A DNA stretch of 64,000 nucleotides from assembly GCA_030272155.1 (NCBI GenBank), contig CP126196.1, forward strand, positions 2,418,001 through 2,482,000. Reading direction: 5' to 3'. The stretch comes from Tetradesmus obliquus (lineage: Eukaryota; Chlorophyta; Chlorophyceae; Sphaeropleales; Scenedesmaceae). The translations under genes were made by a program, and so were the position numbers. Positions 31,301-41,969 of the stretch are shown piece after piece; the stretch's first letter is position 1; each line of letters starts with the position of its first letter. A model generated the notes under the pieces. It had not been told where the DNA came from. It worked only from the letters and a program-made list of their open reading frames with translations, and did not search any database.

Positions 31301-31474
31301 AACACAACAGTGCCATCAAGGCCTCGTCAAGATGTTTGTGGAGAGGAACGTTGCATGCAACACCAGGCCAGCCACAGGCCTGTGAATGCCGCTAGGCATT
31401 CAACGAACCTGCTGTAGAAGCTCAGCCCCTACTCCGGCAAGTTTTGCCGGTGGAGTTCACAAGCTGCTGCTGCG
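28355..31474. other. Convergent 3' region between translocase and Notchless genes
   Basis: About 3.1 kb without a supported exon. The + strand is strongly T/G-rich to about 30.6 kb and more A/C-rich beyond. This suggests a long 3' UTR or read-through region of the rightward gene. A TGTAA occurs at 29738-29742. Open frames here lack acceptor/donor pairs and family motifs. Confidence 0.5.
31286..31290 (-). terminator. Candidate TGTAA poly(A) signal for the Notchless gene
   Basis: TTACA on the + strand gives TGTAA on the gene strand, about 185 nt beyond the stop codon at 31475. Confidence 0.4.
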
Positions 31475-31627
31475 CTAGTGCCGCCACAGCTTCAGCACTT
31501 TGTCCTTGCCCCCTGAAGCCACACCGCTGCCGTCAGGGCTCCAGTCCACCGCAAAAACTTCGTCAGCGTGGCCCGGCAGGTCCACCATCATCTTGCGCGT
31601 GCGCACATCCCACACCTGCAATGCGGG

Positions 31628-31664
<37 letters not shown>

Positions 31665-32577
31665 TTGGTGAATGGCAAGCCTTGTCAGCTTCTATGCCGA
31701 CAGAACAACACTTGTAACAAGGCGTGTCCAGACCATCGCACCCGTTCGCTGGTTTAACCCCTGATAGCGAAGCGAACAGCTGCTGTTGACACATAATGCT
31801 CAGCAGCATAAACAGTAATTGTTTGACTATGATGTGGGAGCTGAATGCATGCAGTGGCATGACACACAAACCAGGCCTGCCCCGCACCTTGAGTGTGCTG
31901 TCTTTGCTGCCGCTGACAAACAGCCTGCTGTCACTGCTCCACGCCACCTGCAGCAGCAGCAGCAGTGCAAATCATATCATATAACGAAAGATGACTGTGG
32001 CAGCAGCTGCACGACATGCGTTGCATCCATGTTTGGTGGGCACTAGTGTAATCGTCATTTGAAGCAGACAACACTGCTGGAGCTGGCAGGTTCAGCACAT
32101 CCCATGACAGCAGTAAGGCCTGCGTGCAGCAAGTTCCATGCAACACGTGCAACGTGCACTGTAAGCATCCACCCAGGAAACAAACGTCCCGCTCAGACAA
32201 GCCGACAAATGAGCGACAGTTGCTGGCACAAGGTTGCATGGCTTGAGACAAGCACAGCAGCCACAGGATTGCAAGAATGCAACTGACCTGGAAAACTGGC
32301 CCCACACGGTTCCTAAACGTTGCCTCAAAGCTGCCCTTGATGCCATTCCACAGTTAGTGACAGATGCTGGCATATGTGCATAGCTCACAGGAAAGCAGCA
32401 GCCAGCGCCACAGTATCAGATCAGATGATCGATTGACTGACCTGGAAAACCGGCCCCACGTGGTTCCTGAATGTTGCCACAAAGGTGCCCTTGACGCCGT
32501 CCCACAGCTTTATGCTCTTGTCAAAGCTGGCAGACAGCACCCAGCGGCCGTCAGGACTGAACGTCACCTGGAGCAGC

Positions 32578-32611
<34 letters not shown>

Positions 32612-33197
32612 GCAGCAGCAGCAGCAGCAGCAGCAGCGGCAGCAGCAGCAGCAGCAGCAGCAGCGGCAGCGGCAGCAGCGGCAGCAGCAGCAGGCAAAAA
32701 TGCATGCGGTGTTACTGCCAAAGCTGATTGTCAGCCACCAAAGGGCCGCACAAACAGCTTCAGCTTGGGCAACAGCAGCCGCATGCACGCACTCCAGATG
32801 AGTGCCTTTCGCTGCAAGCTGCGCAGCACGCAACCAGGTGTGTAATGCTGCCTGTGCAAGCGCTGGTCATGATCAGCAGCGATGCTACACGGAGCTAAGC
32901 CCAGTGGTCATATACCATTATAATAGTCTTCTGGTAAGCCATACCTTGTCATCGGCATCAGCAATCGCGTCACCTACCAGTAGCAGCTGAGGCCTGAAAA
33001 TGTACCTCCTTTTCCCTCACCTGGTTGATGAGCTGCACGTGCCCGGTCATGCGCGCGATGTGGCTCTTGCTGGCTGCAGGGGTCCACAGGAACATGGTGT
33101 GGTCGTCGCTGCCACTGACCAGCCGCTCAGGCTGACCCTTCACCACTGCATCGTAGCGCTGCTGCGCTACCTGCAAGGAGGAAGACACCAACATGCA

Positions 33198-33229
<32 letters not shown>

Positions 33230-36200
33230 CAGGCAGGCACGCGAGATGAACATCTCACAAGCCGCTCAGGCTGCGCTTCCATCACTGCATTGCAGCGGTG
33301 CTGGGCAGCTGCGGCTGGGCACAAGCATGTGCTATGACACAGCACTGCATGTGTGGGAGAAGATATTCTGCCGGCATGTGCCACACGCATATATGCAGGC
33401 TGCACCAGCAGCCACCAAAAACATTTGTACACTGCTGCAGCAGCTGCTTGCAGAAGCACTGCCTCTTGCAGGTCCTTGTGCATTGATTTGTCTGCCAAGT
33501 GCATCTGTAAGCAGCGTAATCCGCAGCAAAAGTCAATGCTGCTGCACTCAATTACTCTGCACGCACCTGCATTCCCTCCTGTGGGTCCTTGGGTGCCTTG
33601 CCAGTGTGGTCGTGTGCCCCGGTGCGCAGCACGTGCTCATAGCATACAAGCTAGCATACACTGCTGCTGCTGCTGCTGCTGCTGCAGCTGCAGTGACAAG
33701 TTCACCCACCTGCATGCCCTCCTGTGGGTCCTTGGGCGCCTTGCCAGTGTGGTCATGGGCCCCGGTGCGCAGCACGTGCTCCGTTGACAGCGCCAGCGTG
33801 TTGACCCAGTGCCCGTGGCCCTTGAGGCTGCGCACCAGCTTGCCTTCGGCTGCAGCAGCAGGAGCAGCAGCAGCAGCAGCAGCGGCAGCGGCAGTAGCAG
33901 GAAGTCAGTCCTGTGGCCCTTGAGGCTGCGCACCAGCTGCGTGAGGAGTTTGTCAGATCAAAACCTGGTGGTGGTGACACTGTAGGTACCATGGTAGTCA
34001 GAAGCTGTTCTTTTCTGCATGATGGAAGCTGCGACAGCAGCAGCAAGAATCGCAGCAAGCCATACAGCCTGTCATTGCTTGTGCAGATACTTCAATACAC
34101 ATTTGTGTGGCTGTGTTACATGTCTCCAGGACACAATCTTAGCAACCCCCACACACCTGCGTCCCACACGTTGATGCTGGTGTCCCTGCTGCTGCTGTAG
34201 ATGAGCCCCTCGCCTCCCCAGCGCACGCAGGTGACCACCATGGTGTGCGTCCCCAGGCTGTAGATGCAGCGCCGCGTGTTGGCGTCCCACACGCGCAGCG
34301 TGCAGTCGCGGCTGCCGCTGACAAAGCGGCGGCTAGGCAGCGCCTTGTGGGCCGGCTCCCAGGCCTAGATTAGGGGCATGTCAATGTGCAGCAGCAGCAA
34401 TAACAAGAAGAAGCAGTAGTTTGTTGGGTTTGTCATGACAAAGCGGCGGCTGGGCAGCGCCTTGTGGGCAGGCTCCCAGGCCTAGCCGCAGACGTACAAC
34501 AGCAGCGCAGCAAAAACCATCAGACAGCAGAAGTACAGTTTTATTGTGTTGATTTGTGCATGGCAGTGGTAGTGCGACATCCAGCTGACGGGGTAGAAAA
34601 AGCAGCTGCTCGTCGGCTGAGCAGAATGTGTTGTTCCCAAGACTGGCACCAGCCACACCGCTGTAGCTGCCAGTTGCATGTTAAATTTCAAATGTTGTTA
34701 CTTTGCAAAATAACGCTCTCTTGTGCCGCACCAGTGACGTGATCCACTTGCTGTGGCCCTTGCACTGCCCCAGTGGCTTGCCAGTAGCTGCCTCCCACAG
34801 CCAAATGTCGCCGTTCATGTCACCCGTTGCGATCATGGTCGCATCCGGAGACCATGAGACACACAGCACCCAGTTGCGGTGGCCCTGGCATGGCAAAACA
34901 AGCACAGCAGCCGGGATCGCAGATGTCAGAATACACCAATGCGTGAGCAGTCTGCATTTGGTTGGAACAGCATGTTGACAAGGCCAGTACCACTGATAAA
35001 CCCCCTCATGATAGTAAGCAAGCGGTACACAAAACAAGTGGCAGAAGCTAGCTGGTAGCCACGGTGGCAACTGTGCCGCTGCAACCCAACAAACATGCGC
35101 GGGAGGCTGCACCCTATGGGCAGCACCCTTGCCTACCTTGCACTCGTGCTGCGGCAGCTGTGCGCTCAAGTCCCACAGGCGCAGCGTGGTGTCACCCGAG
35201 CCGCTGGCCAGGCGCCTGCCGTCAGGGCTGAACGCCACCGCCAGCACAGACTCCGCGTGGCCTGCAGGACATAACACATGTTATAACAGTAACAGTTGTT
35301 ACAACGGTTGCTGCAGAAAATTTGAGCAGAACAAAGTGCATTGTTTGTGGGGTGTGCAGTATGAAGGTGGATGAAAAAGGTTTACTTGCATTGCAATGCG
35401 CCGTATGCTGCTGTAGTTGCTTGAGACATCCATTTCAAAACATCTGATGCTTGTCAGACGCAAGCCAGCACCACCCACCTGGCATCGAGGCTGTGCAGCA
35501 CGCCCGGAACACTGCCTGGGGCATGTACACAATGCGCCGCACAATAGCCCGCAGCACCATGCACCATACCACACACTAATCGACCGCATCACCACCCACC
35601 TGGCATTGATGCTGTGCAGCGCGCCACGGGCCGCACCCTGAACACCGCCTGGGGCATGTAAACGATGCGTAGGCTCTGCTCCACTGACACCTTCTGTTTC
35701 TTGAGGTGCTCCCCAAGCTCCCCTGCCAGCTCCTGCAAGCAGTGTTGTGGTGTTGTGTTGTAATGTAAAGGACAGCAGGGTCAATAGGTACAGATGCAGC
35801 CAGGATTGCTGGAATCTGAGCCAGTAAATTGTTGACCCAAACGCAGCACAGGGATTGCTGCCACTGCTGCAAGCTCCTGCAACAGAGCGACACGAGACAG
35901 CCGTGCCTGCCCGCTGCCCCAGCACTGTTGTACGTCATTGCCGCATCTGCAACACTTTGGCCATCAGCCTGAAGCCAGATGCTGTGTCATCCTGCCCCTG
36001 CTGCAACTTGAAGCTGGCTCAAGCCACCTGTGTACAGCCTGCAGCTGCAGCTTCAGCTCCAACATCAGCACTATGCACAGCAGCAGCAGCTGCTGCTGCT
36101 GCTGCTGCTGCTGCGTGTTGAGCCCCACCTGCCCCTCAACGTAGAAGGAGTAGGGAGTCTTCTCCTCATTTTGTAGCAGCCCATTCAGCAGCACTTCCAG

Positions 36201-36533
36201 CTGCTGTGGTGTCACACTATGTGGCACATCCAGTGCTGGGCCTGAACACACATGCAGCAACAGACAGACAGCACGGGCAAAGCGTTGCTGTGTCTGATGA
36301 ACTGAAACCACATGACTGATTGCTTTGCATCATCTGCTGCATCATGCAAAGTAAACATCTGATGGCAGCAGCAGCTGACAGCAGCGGCGGCAGCAGCAGC
36401 AGCAGCAGCAGTGACCATGCGATGTAGCACCTGCTTGTTGCCCTTCTGCAGACTCCAGCTGTATAATGACATTTGCGGCTTCTGCCTCCGGGTCTAGCCG
36501 TGGCTGCTTGGCAGGCCTGTCTTCTGCTGCCAT
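31475..36533 (-). CDS. NLE1: Notchless homolog (NLE1/Rsa4), WD40 ribosome assembly factor
   Basis: Eleven exons on minus: 36533-36431, 36241-36129, 35732-35600, 35261-35137, 34884-34732, 34364-34157, 33849-33710, 33170-33021, 32567-32442, 31947-31888, 31615-31475. They total 1452 nt (483 aa; known homologs are about 485). The N-terminal NLE/ubiquitin-like domain reads NVIIQLESAEG, VTPQQLEVLLNGLL and FRVRPVARCTASMPGH. It is followed by eight WD40 blades, for example VAFSPDGRRLASGSGDTTLR, VSGSDDHTMFLW and LSASFDKSIKLWDG. In yeast and animals Rsa4/NLE1 binds pre-60S particles and uses its N-terminal domain to contact the MIDAS of the AAA+ protein Rea1/midasin. Nuclear location is expected. Six exon echoes lie in its introns, and CTG tracts (transcript strand) precede the acceptors of exons 7 to 11. 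Confidence 0.94.
31628..31664. repeat. (CAG)11-12 tract before Notchless exon 11
   Basis: CTG on the transcript strand, ending about 13 nt before the exon 11 acceptor. Confidence 0.9.
32284..32350 (-). repeat. Downstream echo of Notchless exon 9 3' end
   Basis: About 62 nt matching the exon 9 end (GVKGTFVATFRNHVGPVFQ, real copy 32442-32505) with about ten mismatches. It lies downstream in transcript sense. Confidence 0.85.
32571..32695. repeat. Interrupted CAG/CGG triplet tract forming the end of Notchless intron 8
   Basis: About 120 bp of CAG triplets with regularly spaced CGG interruptions (CTG/CCG on the transcript) run straight into the exon 9 acceptor at 32568. Confidence 0.92.
33250..33305 (-). 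repeat. Upstream echo of Notchless exon 8 5' end
   Basis: Matches the start of exon 8 (VAQQRYDAVVKGQPERL, real 33120-33170) with several substitutions. It lies upstream in transcript sense. Confidence 0.8.
33560..33642 (-). repeat. Downstream echo of Notchless exon 7 3' end
   Basis: About 80 nt matching EHVLRTGAHDHTGKAPKDP (real copy 33710-33790), with donor, lies downstream in transcript sense. Confidence 0.88.
33905..33946 (-). repeat. Upstream echo of Notchless exon 7 5' end
   Basis: About 32 nt matching LVRSLKGH coding (real 33812-33840) lies upstream in transcript sense. Confidence 0.75.
34432..34486 (-). repeat. Upstream echo of Notchless exon 6 5' end
   Basis: Acceptor ctag plus coding for AWEPAHKALPSRRFV (real 34315-34368) is almost unchanged over about 48 nt. 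It lies 118 bp upstream in transcript sense. The echo keeps the TAG-type acceptor, so it could compete with the real one. Confidence 0.9.
35478..35535 (-). repeat. Downstream echo of Notchless exon 3 3' end
   Basis: Matches PQAVFR and CTASMP coding plus GTGGGT donor (real 35600-35665) with a deletion inside. It lies downstream in transcript sense. Confidence 0.82.
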
Positions 36534-37626
36534 GGCTGCACGGCCTGCCCGTATGCCGGTTCAGTGACTGTTGACAGGTTTCTTGTCGAGAATATCTATT
36601 AAGAAGTTTGAATTATGGTTTTCAAGAGCGTGTCGAAAGCTGCGCTCAAGCTGAGAGGGTGCAGTGATACGGTGGCAAGGTCGTAAGGCTTAAGCATACC
36701 GCATATCACACGCAGATCGATACCTGAGTTCAATCAAATTTATTTCTGAGTCAAGTCGACGTGCTAGCGCATGTGGAGCTGTTTAGGGCTTGTTACTTTG
36801 TTCCGTCAGCAGTACGGGCTCTTTCACACCAACTTGATCCTCATTGCTGCGTGTCTGGGGTTGAATTCATCGGTTGAACACAAAGGGTGACGGTATGCTG
36901 CCAGCACAGCGGAGTATGGCTAGCTAGGAGCTGATAAGACCTGTCAAGTGCTTCAAGCTCTTGCTCAGGGAGTCCCTGCAAACTGATACACTGCACCGGC
37001 ACAGCCTGCTGCCACTGCCACCCACAGGCGTCAACCTTCCCCAGTCGTACAGGGGATATGGAAGCAGGAATTCTTTTTGAATCTCCTAGCCGCACAGGTT
37101 TCATAGAACATCACAACGGAGTCTTAGAGCGAGCCGTCACTCGTGGACAGCACCCTGTGACGGTCTGACAGGTGTGTTTCTAGACAGGTGGACGTCTGGA
37201 GTCAAAAGCCGGATACAACTAGACATAGAAGCTTGAATGAGTTCACCCCTTGCTGCAAACCCTTGGCAGGCCAGAATTGCAGTGACCTTCTGTCAACCTG
37301 GCGGCATGTCATCTAAGCATGGTTGGTGAGTGCTGCATTATCACAGGATTAGTCAAGTGTTAAAGCACGAAGTAGGACGCCTTCTGCCCTTATTGTAACA
37401 TCAAAGATAAAAGTATCAACTCAGGGTCTTTGTGGACACACGGAGGAGCGTCGAAACGTCCCTGTAGACTGTGAGGAGACGCTTGCTCAGGAAGTAACAC
37501 ACGAAACTGGGTTGGAACCATATACGCACAGCTTGCACCACCAAGAAAGGTCAAAGTCCTGCTCAACATTCATCTCAGCAGCTCTATCCCGCAGTGTTTT
37601 ATCGGCCTTCCACAACATACACCACC
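36534..37626. promoter_or_regulatory. Divergent region between Notchless and NEET genes
   Basis: 1.09 kb separate the start codons. The sequence is more A/T-rich and lacks the CTG tracts typical of introns. No exon was identified. It should hold both promoters and 5' leaders. Confidence 0.5.
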
Positions 37627-38574
37627 ATGGCTCTCTCCGTGCGCTCTGCCACCACTGCAATCTCTCGCGTCGCAACAGCAACTCGCCCTTCCCAGCGTCA
37701 AATGAGCGTTGTTGTGAGGGCTGGTCAGATCAACGCGGAGATCAAGAAGGATGTGGACAAGGTACAACAGCAGCAGCGGCAGCTCGTGGCTAGGGCTCTT
37801 TTGCGAGCCACGCACGCTCATTGGTGGTTTAGAGGGCTATTGAAACACCTTTGCAAGTTCGTGATGCGAATGACAGTCAGCCCTGGGCGTTGGGGCAGTG
37901 GTGTACTCCGTGTCAGCCTGCTCACTGCTGCTGCAGTTGTCTGCAGCACCAGCACTCCCAGACAGCTAGAAGTGCATGGCCCCAGCAGTACCTCTGCTTC
38001 CTCGCAAATGATAATTTCAATAATACCAACCTTACACTAAATACAAACTCGTGCAGGTGGTGGACATGCTGAAGGCCGAGGACCTGCCCAAGAAGGCCGT
38101 GTTCTGCCGCTGCTGGAAGAGCAAGAAGTTCCCCTACTGCGACGGCGCCCACGCCAAGCACAACACCGTGAGCAGCAGGGCGCACATACATGTGCATAGC
38201 ACACCGTCACACATGCATTAGCTCTTGTGACAGCTGCTGTGAAGGGGTCACAGCAGCTTTTGGCAACGCCTTATGCTCAGCAGACGAGTCCGAACACTTG
38301 TTTGCTGGCTGCGCATGCATATGCAGCCGAACTATACTCTTGCAGGCACGATGTGCAGCACAAGGCCATAACATGCTGCTGTGCATCCAGCAGGCTAGCA
38401 TCTTGGACGTTTACCACGTGCCACCAGACTTGACTGCTTGCCTGCCTGCCAGCACAGGCCATCGCAGTGCTGCACATCTGCTCACCGTGCATGGGCATAC
38501 CTCACCTGCTGCTGCTGCTGCTGCAGGAGACTGGTGACAATGTGGGCCCGCTCATCGTGGAGAAGGCAGCCTAA
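37627..38574 (+). CDS. CDGSH iron-sulfur domain (NEET) protein
   Basis: Three exons: 37627-37761, 38057-38167, 38527-38574 (97 aa, all phase 0). The first ~35 residues, rich in Ser/Thr/Arg with no acids, look like an organelle targeting peptide. The CDGSH motif [16 protein letters not shown] supplies the 3Cys-1His ligands of a labile [2Fe-2S] cluster: Cys62, Cys64, Cys73 and His77. The plant homolog At-NEET works in chloroplasts and mitochondria in iron and ROS homeostasis and can pass its cluster to acceptors. Length is close to plant homologs (about 108 aa). ATG 37627 lies in a good context (accaccATGG) and no upstream in-frame ATG is needed. Intron 2 ends in a CTG tract leading to the acceptor. 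Confidence 0.93.
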
Positions 38575-39400
38575 AGAAACAAATGCTGAAGCACATGCAC
38601 AGCTGCTGCTGAGGAGGAAGACTGCAGCAGCAGTAGCAGCAGCAGCAGCAACAGCGACATGGCGGCATGTGACAGCTGCTGATGTCAGTTGTTGTATATG
38701 GGCTAGTCGGCGCTGGGCATGCACTGTACAGGTGCGCTGCTGCGGCACCCGGCAGCAGCAGCGCATTGTGTTGATGCGAATGTCATGTCTTGAGGACAGT
38801 TAAATTTTATATGATGCAAAACAAGAATTGTGCAGGTGTGGTTGCTGGCCTAAACGCAGCATGACTCCATTGTGTACAGCAGGTGACCATGGAATTAATT
38901 TCAGCAAGTGTTGTTCTGTGTACCAGTGCTGCACCGGAGCAAGTCATCTTAAAATGCTGGTGCAACCAACAATGTAACATGTTCTCTTTGAGAGATTAGT
39001 GTGGGACATCAGTCAGTCTGCTCCTAAGCGACCTGATGTTAGCAGCTATGGACATTCGGCTGCCATGCTAAAGCTGCGCTGTAGCTACCAAGGCACCTCA
39101 GCTCAGCACAACGTTATTTCAAAGTGTGCGGCAAGCGCCACAACGTTCTACGCACGTGCAGGGCTGCTGCCGCACCGGCCTGTGAGGCCGCCATGTGCAA
39201 CAATCAACACAGCCCACACCTAGCAGTGCACTGAGGTGTTAGACATCCTGTCCGACAGACAAGGCTTACGGATCACGCAATACAAGCATGCTGAAGGTAC
39301 CCGATCGATGAGATGTCTCAATCTGCTGCCGCCTAGGCTTGTGAGGCCGCCATGTGCAAAATTCAACTCGACCAATTCAGGCCATCAAAGTGCACATGCT
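38575..39400. other. Convergent 3' region between NEET and TTL-like genes
   Basis: No supported exon. Two similar stretches, about 39161-39195 and 39328-39358, share the ctgctgccgc...ct.gtgaggccgccatgtgcaa motif and form a 165-bp-spaced local duplication. Confidence 0.5.
38973..38977 (+). terminator. Candidate TGTAA poly(A) signal for the NEET gene
   Basis: TGTAA about 400 nt after the stop at 38574; first one noticed on the gene strand. Confidence 0.35.
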
Positions 39401-39924
39401 TCAGGCCACCTCCACAAAGCCACCAGGCTCAGGCGGCACCCCATCAGCAACAGGCAGCACCATCAAACGCACAAGATCACCAACCAGCCTCGTGAACACT
39501 GCAGCATTCACCCCACTCATAATCCCCCTTGCAATAGCAGGGTAGCTGTTCACTTCAAGCAGCACAACACAGCCCTCGGCATCCACCATGCAGTCAAACC
39601 CAAAAAGGTGGTACAGTTCAACGCCCGGGTGCACTGCAGGCGGCAATAGCAGATGAGAAACAGCATGTATGCACTGCACAGCCAACCTCTGTAGCTGCTG
39701 CCAGATGCTGTGCTGTAGGTGACTTGGCAGCTGGCTGTGTGCTAGCAGTACAGGCGGCGGGTGCTGCCTGCCCCTGCTGCTGATGTGTACTGCTGAGTCA
39801 TCACATGCTGGATCGTACTGCTTGGCATGCTGCAGTACAATGACATCTTCATGAACAAACACACGTACAGCTCCTGCTGCTGCTGCTGCTGCTGCTGCTT
39901 CTACTGTTGCTGGATCACCGCATA

Positions 39925-39956
<32 letters not shown>

Positions 39957-41212
39957 GCGAGCTGCGGCACCACCAGCACATGCCCCCTCAGCACAAACTT
40001 GCAGCCCTGCAGCAGCATTGGAGGCACCTCCTGCTGCACCACAAAGTCCCTGCTGCTGCCCTTCAGGCGCTGCTGAAGCTGCAGCAGCTGCTGCACAGTC
40101 CTGGCAACATACACCGCTTGGCCCTTCACGCCTCGCCTGTGCTTCACAAACGCACTGCCACCAGGCAGTGGAACAGCACTGCTGCTGCTGCTGGTGCTGC
40201 TGTTGCTGCTGTTGCTTGCTGTGGCAGCCGCCTGGCCCTGCACGTCGCCGCTGCCACCAGCTGCTGCTGCCAGTGCGCAGTGCGGCGGCTGCTGCAGGCC
40301 TTGCAGCTGTTGCTGCTGCTGCTGCTGCTGCTGGGTTTGCTGCGGCTCGTCCACCTGTTGTTGGTGCTGCACCTGTTCTGGACCCTGCTTCTGCTGCTGC
40401 TGTATTTGCTGTACAGCAAGGAACTCCTCAATGCTATCCCAGCAAGGTGGCATCAAGTACTGCAGGCCTGCTGCTGTCAGGTGCTGCGCCATGCTGCGCT
40501 TGTCATCCAAGCAAGCGGTGTGTGCATGCGGCAGCTGCCTCACCAGCGGCAAGCCGGGACTGTCAGCTGGGTAGTTGGCACCTAGACCCCACAGCAGCAG
40601 CAGCAGCAGCAGCAGGAGCAGCGGCAGCAGCAGCGGCAGCGGCAACAGTACCAGCAGCAGGAATATTTGGATATATGCACGGTAGTGTGGATGGCCCTCC
40701 TCTTGCTACCGGCATGTCTGGTTGTGTTATTAAAATGCAAGGTCTGCATATGGCTGCACGGATCCTTGAATAGCGGGAACACACGATACCAACTGGCCAC
40801 AGAGGTTGGTGGCAATGTGCGCACCTTTCCTTGTCGTGAAGGCAAATATGGGCACACAAGCCACGTCATTTGCCACCTGCAGAACAAAACATCAATGCTG
40901 GGAACGCAAGTGCTGACGGCACTGCCAGGCGATTGCGTTACGATGCATCTGCTGGTCACAAACACAGCATTTCCCTGCTCAAACCCCTATGAAGGGCTTC
41001 CAAGGGCTACTGTTGAATGCCGCAGCTGCCACTGTCTTGATGCGCAGCACGCTACAGTCAGCAGCATCACCTGCGCCCAGCCCATGGACCGCAGCAACTG
41101 CAGACCCTCTGTGTGTATCTTTGACACAGGGCTGCCCAGTTCAGGGTGAGCAAAATGCCTGCCGATCCAGTACACCTTCTGTGCCATGTACTGCCAGTAT
41201 AGAAGAAAGGTT
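39401..41212 (-). CDS. Tubulin-tyrosine-ligase-like (ATP-grasp) protein, 5' end unresolved
   Basis: Three exons are supported on minus: 41212-41071, 40876-40825 and 40581-39401 (stop 39403-39401). The last exon carries the TTL-type ATP-grasp core: FVKHRRGVKGQAVYV (nucleotide loop), FVVQQEVPPMLLQGCKFVLR and VLVV (as in VIQKYLEHPLLL..KFDIR of TTL), VFVHEDVI, and the metal-binding end LFGFDCMVDAEGCVVLLEVN. TTL/TTLL enzymes add tyrosine or glutamate/glycine to tubulin tails. The substrate here is unknown, and the family also includes non-tubulin ligases. Long Gln, Ala and Ser runs interrupt the domain (around 40150-40400 and 39870-39955). The exon at 41212 starts in phase 2; a first exon could lie near 41335-41455 but two readings compete, so I leave the start open. 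Confidence 0.75.
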
Positions 41213-41969
41213 CTAGGTGCTGCTGCTGCTGCTGTTGCTGCTGCTGCCGTGTCAGGAATGATGCGACACTGCTCAAGACCAGCACGTTGCAAATTCACAT
41301 GCGTCGCTGTGTGTTCGCAGCTTCGTGCTCTTCAACACCTTCTGCACCAGGCCCCAAACCATTGGGACCGAGGCCGATGAACAGAAACCCTAACCACCAA
41401 AACCCACTGCGGTTGAACTTGAATTTCACGTATGACTATTTTTCGATTCATGCCACGAACTCTGAACTTCGACACGCATTAAACTCCTGCGTCGTTTGCT
41501 GTGAATCGCAACCGTCCAGTGCTTGAATTGCGGACTTCTGCACGGGAAGCCCATCTCAGCAGGCCAGCAGATTATCGTGGCACCAAACAAATTGTAGTTA
41601 CAAAAGTGTTTTTGCATCAACGATGTGGCGTGCCAGCACCAGCAACAAAGCCAAAAAGCAGCAGCAACAACAGCAACCGAATGGCTTGCTGTCACTGTCG
41701 CTGGTGGGCTACACGCTTCCAAGCTTACTGCAATAAATTTAAATTTAGGCTATCATTGTGTATCATTTGCTTTGCTTCTGCTCCTGCAGCTGGGCAACGC
41801 GACAAGTGCATGGCACAGCAACGTCACCGCTCTCACCCCTAACACGCAACATCAGCAGCAGTCATGGACACCCAGGTGTGCAAGGCTGTACGTTTGTAAC
41901 ATGCTCAAAGCACCATATTTTGCCCTTTTACAGCCAACCTTTAGTTAACATCCACCTTCTTCAGCAAAA
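41213..41969. other. Region between the TTL-like 5' part and the armadillo gene
   Basis: Probably holds the first exon of the leftward TTL-like gene plus the divergent promoter. On the minus strand an ATG near 41370 opens MVWGLVQKVLKSTKL, and another near 41450 gives a frame ending in phase 2 at a GTGTTG donor. Neither can be confirmed. A two-residue-longer alternative start for the armadillo gene, ATG 41864, also lies here. Confidence 0.4.

Noticed and set aside
39827-40773. Long + strand frames of 252-288 codons over the TTL-like exon
   Set aside because: They are antisense shadows rich in Leu/Cys/Ala from CTG tracts, while the minus strand carries the conserved ATP-grasp motifs.
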